Of a stretch of 64,000 bases of DNA, positions 27,701-36,749 are shown one piece after another; the stretch's first letter is position 1, and each line of letters starts with the position of its first letter. The notes beneath the pieces are model-generated. The model saw nothing but the letters and a program-made list of their open reading frames with translations. It was not told the DNA's origin and did no database searches. This DNA is from CAHJXF01 sp038254545. GTDB lineage: Bacteria; Pseudomonadota; Gammaproteobacteria; Burkholderiales; Burkholderiaceae_D. Position numbers and translations under genes: made by a program. The stretch is from positions 1 through 64,000 of the forward strand of contig JBBSGB010000017.1 of NCBI GenBank assembly GCA_038254545.1. Reading direction: 5' to 3'.

Positions 27701-28416
27701 TGACCACAACCCCCATGCTCATCCTCGACGGCCTGCGCTCCGGCTACGGCGACGCCATCGTGATCGACGGCTGCTCGTTGACGATGCAGGCGGGTGAAGC
27801 GCTCGCGCTGCTCGGCCGCAATGGCGTGGGCAAGACCACGCTGCTGGTCACGCTGATGGGCATCGCGCGGGTGCGCGGCGGCGGCTTGCGATGGCGCGGC
27901 GCCGATCTGGCGCGCATGCGCGCCAGCGATCGCGCGCACGCCGGCATCGGCTGGGTTCCGCAGGAGCGCGAGGTGTTCCCGTCGCTCACTGTCGAAGAGA
28001 ATCTCGCGGTGACCGCATTGCCCGGCCCGTGGACGCTCGCGCGCGTCTATGGCCTGTTCCCGCGCCTGGCCGAGCGCAGGAAGAATTTCGGCAACGAGCT
28101 TTCGGGAGGCGAGCAGCAGATGCTCGCGATGGGCCGCGCGTTGATGCTGAATCCGAAACTGCTGCTGCTGGACGAACCGCTCGAAGGCCTCGCCCCGGTG
28201 ATCGTCGACGAGTTGTGCGCGGCCATCGATGCGATGGTCACGCGCGAAGGGCAGGCGCTGATCCTGGTCGAGCAACACGTCGATCAGGCGCTCGCGCTCA
28301 CGCATCGCGCGATCGTGCTCGAGCGCGGAAGGATCGTGCACGAAGGGGTCAGCGCAGAGTTGCGCGCGGACCGGCAGAGCATCGATCGCTGGATCGGCGT
28401 TCGCGTGGCCGCATGA
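27700..28416 (+). CDS. Branched-chain-type ABC transporter ATPase (LivF-like)
   Basis: 238 residues, the second ATPase of the importer. Walker A GRNGVGKTT, Q-loop VPQEREVFPSLTVEENL, signature LSGGEQQMLAMGRAL, Walker B LLLLDEPLEG, switch His in VEQHVDQAL. Ends in a four-base overlap with pobA, placing uptake and the first catabolic enzyme in one translational chain. Confidence 0.94.
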   Translation: MTTTPMLILDGLRSGYGDAIVIDGCSLTMQAGEALALLGRNGVGKTTLLVTLMGIARVRGGGLRWRGADLARMRASDRAHAGIGWVPQEREVFPSLTVEENLAVTALPGPWTLARVYGLFPRLAERRKNFGNELSGGEQQMLAMGRALMLNPKLLLLDEPLEGLAPVIVDELCAAIDAMVTREGQALILVEQHVDQALALTHRAIVLERGRIVHEGVSAELRADRQSIDRWIGVRVAA

Positions 28417-29606
28417 ACGCCGTTCGCATGCGCACCCAGGTCGCGATCATCGGGGCCGGACCCGCGGGCCTGCTGCTCGGCCACCTGCTGCATCGCGCCG
28501 GCATCGAGAACATCGTGCTCGAGCGCCACGATCGCCGCTACGCTGAAGAGCGCATTCGCGCCGGCGTGCTCGAACAGGGCAGCGTCGACACGCTGGCCGA
28601 AGCGGGGGTAGGCGAACGCATGCATCGCGAAGGATTGCCGCACCAAGGCATCGAGTTGCTGTTCGACGGCAGGCGGCATCGCATCGACCTGAAGGCGCTG
28701 TCGGGTGGCCGCGAGATTCTCGTGTACGGGCAACACGAGGTCGTGAAGGACTTGATCGCCGCGCGAATCGATGCTGGCCTCGCTCTCGAGTTCGAGGTGA
28801 GCGACGTAAGCCTGCACGACGTCGATCGCGATCGCCCGTCGGTGACTTACGTGAAGTACGGTCAAGCCCATCGCATCGAGTGCGACTACATCGCCGGATG
28901 CGACGGCTTTCACGGCGTGTGCCGTCCGTCGATTCCCGACGGCGTGCTGACGATCTTCGAGCGCGTTTATCCGTTCGCGTGGCTCGGCATCCTGGCCGAG
29001 GCCGCGCCGTCCTTGCACGAGCTCGTGTATGCGAGTCACGAGCGCGGGTTTGCGCTGTTCTCGATGCGCTCGGAAAAGATCACGCGGCTGTATCTGCAAT
29101 GCGCGCCCGACGAAGACCTCGCCGAGTGGAGCGACGCGCGCATCTGGCAGGAACTGCATAGGCGCCTCGCATGCGACGACGGCTGGACGCCCAACGAAGG
29201 ACCGATCATCCAGAGGGGCATCACGTCGATGCGCAGCTTTGTCGCCGAGCCGATGCAATACGGCCGGCTGTTTCTCGCAGGCGACGCCGCGCACATCGTG
29301 CCGCCCACCGGTGCGAAGGGCATGAACCTCGCGGTTGCCGATGTGCGCGTGCTGGCCAAGGCCCTGGCCGCACGCTACGCGGGCGAAGGCGACGCGAAGC
29401 TCGCGGCCTACTCGTCCACTTGCCTGAAGCGCGTGTGGCGTGCCGAACACTATTCGTGGTGGATGACCTCGATGCTGCACCGCTTTCCCGACAACACGCC
29501 GTTCATCGAGCGGCTGCAACGCGCGGAGCTGGAATACGTTACGTCGTCGCAAGCCGGGGGGCGCGTACTTGCGGAGAACTACGTAGGACTTCCCTTCGCC
29601 GATTGA
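28413..29606 (+). CDS. pobA: 4-hydroxybenzoate 3-monooxygenase
   Basis: 397-residue FAD enzyme converting 4-hydroxybenzoate to protocatechuate with NADPH and O2. FAD motifs: GAGPAG (14-19), CDGFHG (the DG motif shared by FAD and NADPH) and GDAAHIVPPTGAKGMNLAV. The WWMTSMLHRFP segment is typical of PobA. Length equals the characterised enzyme. ATG 28413 overlaps the preceding ATPase. Its product feeds PcaGH at the start of the same unit. Confidence 0.96.
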   Translation: MNAVRMRTQVAIIGAGPAGLLLGHLLHRAGIENIVLERHDRRYAEERIRAGVLEQGSVDTLAEAGVGERMHREGLPHQGIELLFDGRRHRIDLKALSGGREILVYGQHEVVKDLIAARIDAGLALEFEVSDVSLHDVDRDRPSVTYVKYGQAHRIECDYIAGCDGFHGVCRPSIPDGVLTIFERVYPFAWLGILAEAAPSLHELVYASHERGFALFSMRSEKITRLYLQCAPDEDLAEWSDARIWQELHRRLACDDGWTPNEGPIIQRGITSMRSFVAEPMQYGRLFLAGDAAHIVPPTGAKGMNLAVADVRVLAKALAARYAGEGDAKLAAYSSTCLKRVWRAEHYSWWMTSMLHRFPDNTPFIERLQRAELEYVTSSQAGGRVLAENYVGLPFAD

Positions 29607-29701
29607 TTCGCGGCCCGCTGCAGATAAGTAGGATTCGCGGTTGTCATCGGCCGCGCACAAGCGCACTCTCACGCCCTCGTCGTCGCAACCGGGGAGGCGC
29701 G

Positions 29702-29905
29702 ATGAATATCGAAGCGATTCGAATGCTGGCCGACGACGCCGACGTGGTGATCGACGGGCCGATGCTCAAGTTCGCAGAGCTGGTGATCGAGCGATGCGCG
29801 ATCGTCGCCGAGCGATGCGACGAAGGGGATGCAGCCGCGATACGCATTCGCGACTTCTTCGAGGTCGACGACGAGTTCGTCGATCCTCCGCTGCGCTTCG
29901 GGTGA
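29702..29905 (+). CDS. Small acidic protein of unknown function (67 aa)
   Basis: 67 residues, rich in Asp, Glu and Ile, with two Cys (IERCAIVAERCDEG) and no membrane segment. The ATG has one of the best ribosome-binding sites in the window (GGGGAGG at 5 bases). It lies 95 bases after pobA in the same direction and ends 15 bases before the convergent APC transporter, so it may be the last gene of the aromatic unit. I do not recognise the family and assign no function. Confidence 0.6.
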   Translation: MNIEAIRMLADDADVVIDGPMLKFAELVIERCAIVAERCDEGDAAAIRIRDFFEVDDEFVDPPLRFG

Positions 29906-29920
29906 GGCGCAGCCCGCTTC

Positions 29921-31879
29921 TCAAATCTTCATCGGCAAAATCACCATCTGCATCCCCTCCAGATGCAGCCGCCGCTGCAGCGCCAGCGCGGCCTGGTTGT
30001 GCAGCACGCGCGTCATGAAGTTTTCCGATTCGGTGATCAGCTTGCTGGTGAAGAAGATCGCGCCGGGAAATTCGGTGCGCACCCGGTCGGATAGCTCGGC
30101 GATCTCTTCGACCGCGTCCGTGCCGAACGCGAGGTAGGACTTCGCGGCCAGGCCGTGGCTGTGGCAGAAGTTGACGAAGTACGAGAGCGAGACGTTGGCT
30201 TCGATGCGCAGGTGTTCGATCGATTCGTCGCCACCGTAGGCCTGGGCATCGACGGTGCGTGCATTCACGAAAATGAAATTGCGAAAGTGATCGGGGAACA
30301 TGCGCTGCACCCACAGCAGCGCATGTAGACCGCCGCCGCGCGAGGTGCCGACGATGAAGACCGCGGTCGGCGCGTCGGGATCGAGGTCGGGGAATTTGGT
30401 CTCGGATCCATAGGGCTGATTGGCGAACACCGCATCGACCGCGCGTATGCGCGACTTGGTATCGCGATAGTGATTGCGGATCAGGATGCACACGCCGATC
30501 ACGCCGCTCGTGATGACAACCGTGATCCATCCTCCTTCGTCGAATTTCGCGATCGTGGTCACGACCAGGATGCTGAGCGTGACCGTGAGGCCGACCGCCG
30601 ACAACGCAAGACGCCCCTTCCAGCGCCGGTCTTCGCGGCGATGCTTGATCCAGTAGATGCACAGCCCTGTTAGCGACAGAGTGAAGGTGAGAAATACGTT
30701 GATCGAATACAGCACCACCAGGAAGTCGACCTTGCCGCGCGAGAGCGCGAGGATGCCGAGAGCAGCAGCGCCCATCAGCAGCACGCCGTTCTGCGTGACC
30801 AGGCGCGTCGACAGATAGCGAAACTTGTGCGGCATCCACGAATCGACCGCCATGTTGGCGAGCACCGACGGGCCGCCGAGGAATCCGGTGTTGGCTGCGA
30901 CGAACAAGAGACCGGCTTCGGTCATGAGCACGACGATCAGCGCGAACGACAGGCTGCTGCCGGAGAAGCCCAGCTCGGCGAGGATGCTGCCGAAGACCAC
31001 CGCGTTGAGCGTCTGGCCTTCCACCGGCTTCGCGCTCCACAACAGATACAGAAGGATGATGCCGCCGGCCGTGAACGCGAGGCTCGCCGCCATGTAGAGC
31101 ATCGTCAGCTTGCCGGTGCGAACCCGCGGCTCTTTCAACGACTGCACGTTGTTGGAGACCGCTTCGATCCCCGTGTAGGTCCCGCCGCCCAGCGAGTATG
31201 CCTTCAGGAAGAGCGCGGCGACGAAGATCCAGCTCGTCTCGTCGGCAAGCTCGCCGGTTTCGCGCAACGTGTCCGGGATCAACGCGGGCAGGCCGCTCGC
31301 GTGATTGAGCACGCCATAGACGATCAGGATGAAGTGGGTTGCGACGAAGGCGAGAAAGATCGGCAGAAGGATCTTGATCGACTCCTTCATCCCGCGCAGA
31401 TTCAGGAAGATCAGGAACCCCGCGAGGATGAGTTCGACATACAGCTTGCCCGGCTGCCAGCCGACCGGCAGCAGGCTGAACATCGCATCGGTACCGCTCG
31501 CGATCGAGATCGCGATCGTGAGCACGTAATCGACGATCAGCGCGGCGCCCGCGGTCAATCCCGCATAGGGTCCGATCAGCGACGACGCGACCCGATAGCC
31601 GCCGCCACCCGTGGGGAAGAGCTCGATGATCTGGTTGTAGGCGAGCGAGATGATGAACACCGTCACCGCGGTCGCGATCGCCAGATAGAGGCCGAAGTGG
31701 GTGTGGTCGCCCAGCGCCTTGAACGCTTCTTCCGGCCCGTAGGCGGAGGACGAGAGGCCGTCGGCGCCTAGCCCGACCCAGGCCAGAAAGGCCACCAGCG
31801 CGAGCGAATGGCGGGTCTCGGATTTCAGTGGATCGAGTGCACGTCCGAGAAACAGATCCCGGACCTTGTGAGAACGCAT
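29921..31879 (-). CDS. APC-superfamily amino acid permease-like transporter with cytoplasmic C-terminal domain
   Basis: 652 residues. Twelve or so helices in the first 470 residues include FLAWVGLGADGLSSSAYGPEEAF (helix 1), FPTGGGGYRVASSLIGPYAGL, and GGGTYTGIEAVSNNVQSL, which are typical of the APC amino acid/KUP-like membrane group. The last about 150 residues (from DAVFANQPYGSE) form a soluble domain with FIVGTSRGGGLHALLWVQRMFP. ATG 31879 has GGAG at seven bases and begins MRSHKVRDLFLG; the in-frame extension to 32035 is unsupported. Substrate unknown (amino acid or potassium). Confidence 0.82.
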   Translation of the reverse strand: MRSHKVRDLFLGRALDPLKSETRHSLALVAFLAWVGLGADGLSSSAYGPEEAFKALGDHTHFGLYLAIATAVTVFIISLAYNQIIELFPTGGGGYRVASSLIGPYAGLTAGAALIVDYVLTIAISIASGTDAMFSLLPVGWQPGKLYVELILAGFLIFLNLRGMKESIKILLPIFLAFVATHFILIVYGVLNHASGLPALIPDTLRETGELADETSWIFVAALFLKAYSLGGGTYTGIEAVSNNVQSLKEPRVRTGKLTMLYMAASLAFTAGGIILLYLLWSAKPVEGQTLNAVVFGSILAELGFSGSSLSFALIVVLMTEAGLLFVAANTGFLGGPSVLANMAVDSWMPHKFRYLSTRLVTQNGVLLMGAAALGILALSRGKVDFLVVLYSINVFLTFTLSLTGLCIYWIKHRREDRRWKGRLALSAVGLTVTLSILVVTTIAKFDEGGWITVVITSGVIGVCILIRNHYRDTKSRIRAVDAVFANQPYGSETKFPDLDPDAPTAVFIVGTSRGGGLHALLWVQRMFPDHFRNFIFVNARTVDAQAYGGDESIEHLRIEANVSLSYFVNFCHSHGLAAKSYLAFGTDAVEEIAELSDRVRTEFPGAIFFTSKLITESENFMTRVLHNQAALALQRRLHLEGMQMVILPMKI

Positions 31880-32053
31880 GCGGGCTCCAGTGGCGTCGCG
31901 GGCCGGCGCAAAATGGCCCCGCAGCGGCAGGGCGCGATGATACGCCGCGGGGCGTGAGAGTGTGAGAGAGGGTGGGAGACAGGGGTCGGCTACACTCGCA
32001 CGTCGCGACCTGCGATCCTCGTTCGCCTCCATCAAATTCCGCGTGAGCCTCCC

Positions 32054-32458
32054 ATGACCGTCACCGTGATCTCGACCGACAAGGCGCCGGCAGCCGTCGG
32101 CCCCTACTCACAAGCCATCAGCGTCGCCCACATGTTTCCCTCGGGCGAAGGCAACATCATCTACAGCTCGGGCCAGGTAGGACTCGACCCCGCCACCGGC
32201 AAGCTCGTCACCGGCGGCATCGAGGCCGAGGCGCGCCAGGCGTTCGCGAATCTAGCGGCGGTGGTCGAAGAGGCCGGCGCGTCGCTGGGCAACGCGCTCA
32301 AGCTCACGCTGTTTCTCACCGACCTCGCCGACTTCGCCAAGGTCAACGCGATCATGAAGGAGCTCGTGCCCGAGCCTTTCCCGGCGCGATCGACGATCGG
32401 CGTCGCGTCGCTGCCGCTGGGGGCATCGTTCGAAGTCGAAGGCATCTTCGCGGCCTGA
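32054..32458 (+). CDS. RidA/YjgF-family enamine/imine deaminase
   Basis: 134-residue trimeric-type protein that hydrolyses reactive enamines or imines released by PLP enzymes. Family blocks are APAAVGPYSQAI, IYSSGQVGLDPATGKLV, KLTLFLTDLADFAKVNAIM and PARSTIGVASLPLGASFEVE, including the conserved Arg that binds the carboxylate. It is eight bases ahead of recG. A slightly longer N-terminal loop (AHMFPSGEGN) precedes the core strand. Confidence 0.93.
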   Translation: MTVTVISTDKAPAAVGPYSQAISVAHMFPSGEGNIIYSSGQVGLDPATGKLVTGGIEAEARQAFANLAAVVEEAGASLGNALKLTLFLTDLADFAKVNAIMKELVPEPFPARSTIGVASLPLGASFEVEGIFAA

Positions 32459-32465
32459 GTCGCGC

Positions 32466-34811
32466 ATGCCGTTGCGTGCCGGGTGGAGCGAGGCGCTCGC
32501 CGCGCGGCTCGCCCGCATCGGTCTTCGCGACGATCTCGATTGCGTCCTGCATCTGCCGCTGCGCTATGAAGACGAGACTCGCATCACGCGGCTTGCCGAT
32601 GAGCGCGACGGCGACACGGTGCAGATCGAAGCGATCGTGCGCGGCCATGCCATTCAGTATCGACCGCGTCGGCAACTGGTCGTTCATGTGGACGAGGCCG
32701 GTTCCGACGCCCACGTCGATACAGACGCCAGCGCGAACGAGGCAGACCGCGATGCAGGTCTCGCGCTGCGCTTCATTCATTTCTACGGTAGCCAGTTGAA
32801 GCACTTCGCGCCCGGGACGCGGCTGCGTATCCGGGGCGAGTTGCGCGGCGGAGCCATGGGCCACGCGCTGTTTCAACATGCGGGCCGCGAAATGATCCAC
32901 CCCAACTACAGCGTGATCCGTGAAGACACGCCGCTGCCCGATCGCCTGACACCGGTGTATCCGAGCGGTGTCGGTCTCGGCCAGGCGGTATTGCGAAAGA
33001 CGATCGCGAAAGCGCTCGAACGCGTGCAACTCGACGAGACGGTTCCATCGCACTTGCTCGAGCGTTATCGCCTGCCCCACGTCGATGCGGCGATACGCCT
33101 GATCCACAACCCGCCGCCCGACGTGTCGCTCGAAGCGCTTGCTTCGCGCTCGCATCCGTCGTGGCAGCGGATCAAGTTCGACGAGTTGCTCGCGCAGCAG
33201 TTGTCGCTCGCGCGTGCGCATGCGGCGCGGCGCGCGCGCACGGCGCCGGTCTTGAAAACCCGCGGCACGCTGGTGAAACGCTTCCTCACGCAACTGCCGT
33301 TCACGCTCACGGCCGCGCAGGCGCGCGTTGTGCGCGAGATCGAGGCCGACCTCGTTCGGACGCATCCGATGCAGCGCCTTCTGCAGGGCGACGTGGGTAG
33401 CGGCAAGACCGTGGTCGCCGCGATCGCCGCGCTGCACGCGATCGACGCGGGCTACCAGGCCGTGCTAATGGCGCCCACCGAGATCCTCGCCGAGCAGCAC
33501 TTTCGCAGGCTGTCCGAATGGATAGCACAACTCGGCGTGCCGGTCGCGTGGCTGACCGGCAGCTTGAAGAAGAAGGCGAAGGACGCCGCGCGCGATGCCA
33601 TCGAGTCGGGCCAAGCGCGATTGATCGTCGGCACGCATGCATTGATCCAGCAGGACGTGCACTTCGCGCGGCTCGGCCTGGCAATCGTCGACGAGCAGCA
33701 CCGCTTCGGCGTCGGGCAGCGGCTGGCGTTGCGGTTCAAGGCGCGTGTGGCTCCGTCGGCGAGCGACGATCTGATCGACGCGCGAAGCGATTCGGTGCCG
33801 CGCACCAACGCCGACGATGCGCTGCCGCGTGAGCCGCATCAATTGATGATGAGCGCCACGCCGATTCCGCGGACGCTCGCGATGACCTACTTCGCCGACC
33901 TCGAAGTGTCGACCATCGATCAGTTGCCGCCGGGGCGCAAACCGATCGTGACGAAGCTGGTCGATGCGTCGCGTCGCGACGAAGTGCTCGCGCGCGTGCG
34001 CTGGGCGATCGCTGAAGGTCGACAGGCGTATTGGGTGTGTCCGCTGGTCGAAGGGGCAGAAGCGGAAAAAGAGGGCGCCGCTTTGCTTGCGGGCGAAGCG
34101 GCGCAATTGCTTTCGGCTGCGACGTCGATGGTGCCGACGACTGCACAAGCATCGAGCGCGACCCGGACGCCAAGCACCTCACGCACGCGACGCGGCGTGT
34201 CATCTGCCGCGCGCATCGAGCGCCTCGAACTGCAGGCCGCCGTCGAAACGCGCGACACCCTCGCGGCCGCGCTGCCCGAAGTCCGCGTCGGCCTCGTGCA
34301 CGGGCGCTTGCCGGGCGTGGAGAAGGCCGAAGAGATGCACCGCTTCAACGCAGGCGAAACCGGCCTCTTGGTCGCGACCACCGTGATCGAGGTTGGCGTC
34401 GACGTGCCCAATGCGTCGCTGATGGTGATCGAACACGCCGAGCGCTTCGGCCTCGCGCAACTGCATCAACTGCGCGGCCGCATCGGCCGCGGCAGCGCTG
34501 CCTCGGTCTGCATCCTGATGTTCCAGCCGCCGCTGTCGGCGACCGCGAAGCAACGACTGAAGACGATGCGCGAGACGCAGGACGGCTTCGAGATCGCGCG
34601 CAAGGATCTCGAACTGCGCGGGCCGGGCGAGTTTCTCGGTCACCGACAATCGGGGGAAGCGTTATTGCGATTTGCGGATTTGAATGCCGATCAGGCGTTG
34701 GTCGACACAGCGCGCGAGGCGGCGATTGGCATGCTGGCTCAGTATCCGTCGGAGGTGGATCGGCATTTGCAGCGGTGGTTGCGGGGTGGTGAGGAATTGT
34801 TGAAGGCTTGA
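32466..34811 (+). CDS. recG: ATP-dependent DNA helicase RecG
   Basis: 781 residues; remodels stalled replication forks and Holliday junctions. Order: OB-fold wedge domain (about 30-200), helicase core with Walker A GDVGSGKTVV, DEQHRFGVGQR (motif II), MSATPIPRTLAMT (motif III), HGRLPGVEKAEEM, TTVIEVGVDVPNASLMVIE and QLRGRIGRG (motifs V-VI). It is about 90 residues longer than typical RecG because of polar inserts near residues 76-98, between the DEQH and SATP motifs, and a Ser/Thr/Ala-rich insert encoded around 34075-34230. Confidence 0.95.
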   Translation: MPLRAGWSEALAARLARIGLRDDLDCVLHLPLRYEDETRITRLADERDGDTVQIEAIVRGHAIQYRPRRQLVVHVDEAGSDAHVDTDASANEADRDAGLALRFIHFYGSQLKHFAPGTRLRIRGELRGGAMGHALFQHAGREMIHPNYSVIREDTPLPDRLTPVYPSGVGLGQAVLRKTIAKALERVQLDETVPSHLLERYRLPHVDAAIRLIHNPPPDVSLEALASRSHPSWQRIKFDELLAQQLSLARAHAARRARTAPVLKTRGTLVKRFLTQLPFTLTAAQARVVREIEADLVRTHPMQRLLQGDVGSGKTVVAAIAALHAIDAGYQAVLMAPTEILAEQHFRRLSEWIAQLGVPVAWLTGSLKKKAKDAARDAIESGQARLIVGTHALIQQDVHFARLGLAIVDEQHRFGVGQRLALRFKARVAPSASDDLIDARSDSVPRTNADDALPREPHQLMMSATPIPRTLAMTYFADLEVSTIDQLPPGRKPIVTKLVDASRRDEVLARVRWAIAEGRQAYWVCPLVEGAEAEKEGAALLAGEAAQLLSAATSMVPTTAQASSATRTPSTSRTRRGVSSAARIERLELQAAVETRDTLAAALPEVRVGLVHGRLPGVEKAEEMHRFNAGETGLLVATTVIEVGVDVPNASLMVIEHAERFGLAQLHQLRGRIGRGSAASVCILMFQPPLSATAKQRLKTMRETQDGFEIARKDLELRGPGEFLGHRQSGEALLRFADLNADQALVDTAREAAIGMLAQYPSEVDRHLQRWLRGGEELLKA

Positions 34812-34996
34812 AGTCGATATTTACTGCATCAATTCATATTCATTCATAAGTGATCGCGTGATGAGCCGTGTTTATGGTTCGCACTACTGCGATTGCCCGC
34901 CGTAAATGAACACCAAATTGACACCTAATTAGCCTTGCGAACCCAGGAACGGGGCCCCAGTATGTTGCGCTGCTCATCTATAAGAACGAGTAAATC
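34812..34996. other. AT-rich intergenic segment
   Basis: 185 bases after recG with clearly lower GC than the surroundings, containing an imperfect direct repeat ACACCAAATT / ACACCTAATT (34910-34919, 34921-34930). No RNA gene or convincing promoter was recognised. It marks the left border of a compositionally different islet. Confidence 0.5.
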
Positions 34997-35329
34997 GTGA
35001 AATTATTTGCCGCATTAAAAAAAATAAGGGAATTTGAAAAACAGGAACTCCCCTTCATCAAGTCCATCATCGACTTCGACATCATCATCGCGATTGGATA
35101 TGCCCAGGAGATCGACAAACCGCTCACGCCCAAGCCGCTCTTTCTCCTGAAGATCGGGTCGGCCACGACAGTACGCCGCAGGCTGGCAAAGCTGACGGAA
35201 CTGGGAATCGTCAAGCGGCGCACCGACGCAAACGATCGTCGCTCCGACATCCTTACCATTTCACCTTCCAGCCTCAAGCTCTTCGGTAGGTACGGCGGCG
35301 TACTTGCTTGTATGTCAGAGCTGGCTTGA
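34997..35329 (+). CDS. Small winged helix-turn-helix protein (MarR-like)
   Basis: 110 residues. A helical N-terminus (1-50) precedes a winged HTH: IGSATTVRRRLAKLTELG as recognition region and VKRRTDANDRRSDILTISP as wing, a MarR-type pattern. The GTG start has only a weak upstream AACGAG. Codons 7-9 include an eight-A run (35017-35024) and the first 50 bases are AT-rich, unlike neighbouring genes. No obvious target; the next gene in the same direction is a histidine kinase 170 bases on. Probably a DNA-binding regulator, family not named. Confidence 0.65.
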   Translation: MKLFAALKKIREFEKQELPFIKSIIDFDIIIAIGYAQEIDKPLTPKPLFLLKIGSATTVRRRLAKLTELGIVKRRTDANDRRSDILTISPSSLKLFGRYGGVLACMSELA

Positions 35330-35499
35330 GAAGGATGCCGACTGGCAATGAAAGCCTGTGGTGGCGAGGGCGGTGATTTGCTGACCATCGCGCGCTGGTT
35401 TCGGGACAAGGCCGCTCGCCAATCCACGACCGGAGCTATGGGGCGACGGCATCTTCGCCTCACGTCCTTGGTACATGCGCCGAGACCCGTCGTGAATCC

Positions 35500-36636
35500 A
35501 TGAAATTCCACACGTTCATTCAAGCCAACCTGGACGCGATCGTCGCCGAGTGGGAGGCCTTTGCTCGGACGCTTGTCCCTGCCGCAACGTCGATGTCGGA
35601 CCTCGCGCTGCGCAACCACAGCCGCGAGATCCTCACGGCGATCGTGAAGGACATGCAGACGAGCCAGACCGAGATCGACCGATCCAGTAAGTCCAGACAA
35701 GCAGAACTGGCTCCCGCCGCGTCCGAGACCATCGCAGCGGCGCATGGCGCGCTCAGGCATGGGTCAGGCTTTGACCTTCCGCAGGTGGTGAGCGAGTTCC
35801 GTGCCCTGCGTTCAAGCGTCCTGGCGCTCTGGCGCTCCGAGACCACTCAAGGCGGTGCGCCGGCGATCGAAGAGATCGCCCGCTTCAACGAAGCCATCGA
35901 CCAGGCGCTCGGCGAATCTGTCCAACGCTATTCGCGCGACGTCGAGGCGTCTCGCGACATGTTCCTCGCCGTGCTCGGGCATGACCTGCGAAGCCCGCTT
36001 CAGAGCATCGAGATGGCGAGTCATATGCTCGATGCGATCGTCGTGCCCGAGGCAGCCCGGCTCAAGGTGGCGACACGAGTCCGGCGAGCTTCGAACGTCA
36101 TGGGCCATCTGATCACAGACCTCTTGATGTTCACGAGAAGTCGACTGGGCCGTGGAATACCGCTCGAGCGATCCGACTTCGACTTGGGACAGCTCTGCAA
36201 AGAGGAGATCGAGGCAGTCAGGACGAATTACCCGGAGCGGCAGTTCGTGCGGCACCTGTCCGGCGATCTTCATATCCGGGGCGACGTGTCGAGGATGCAG
36301 CAGGTGCTTTCGAACCTGCTCAACAACGCCGTCCAGCACGGGGGTGAAGACACCCCGATACGGCTGAGTGCCTACGGCGAAGAGGACACCATCGTCTTGT
36401 CGATCGCGAACTCCGGCAATCCGATTCCGCCTGATGCGCTGCGAGTGATCTTCGAGCCGCTGGCCCAGGTGCCAACCCCAGTGTCCGACCTGAGTAACCG
36501 TCAGAAGACCAGCCTCGGGCTGGGCCTTTTCATCGTCCGCGAGATCGTGCTTGGCCATCACGGCACGATCGACGTGACATCCTCGGCCGAGGCCTCGGTA
36601 TTCACGATTCGCCTGCCGCGTACCATTCCCGCGTAG
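35500..36636 (+). CDS. Soluble sensor histidine kinase with RsbRD-like N-terminal domain
   Basis: 378 residues with no membrane segment. An all-helical N-terminal domain (about 5-145) resembling the RsbRD/globin-like sensor group is followed by HisKA with phospho-acceptor His161 (VLGHDLRSPLQSI), an N box near LSNLLNNAVQHGG, and G boxes IANSGNPIP and GLGLGLFIVREIV. The preferred ATG gives MKFHTFIQ. No response regulator is adjacent, so the partner is elsewhere. Signal unknown; cytoplasmic location is inferred. Confidence 0.88.
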   Translation: MKFHTFIQANLDAIVAEWEAFARTLVPAATSMSDLALRNHSREILTAIVKDMQTSQTEIDRSSKSRQAELAPAASETIAAAHGALRHGSGFDLPQVVSEFRALRSSVLALWRSETTQGGAPAIEEIARFNEAIDQALGESVQRYSRDVEASRDMFLAVLGHDLRSPLQSIEMASHMLDAIVVPEAARLKVATRVRRASNVMGHLITDLLMFTRSRLGRGIPLERSDFDLGQLCKEEIEAVRTNYPERQFVRHLSGDLHIRGDVSRMQQVLSNLLNNAVQHGGEDTPIRLSAYGEEDTIVLSIANSGNPIPPDALRVIFEPLAQVPTPVSDLSNRQKTSLGLGLFIVREIVLGHHGTIDVTSSAEASVFTIRLPRTIPA

Positions 36637-36749
36637 ATGACTGTGCTCGCGCCGCACCTCTAAGGCGCCGTCTCCGGGCGCGTAACATGGACGGCGCCGC
36701 ACCATCAAGGCAACCGCGGGCTGGCCGATCCGGATCAGGAAGCTTCACG

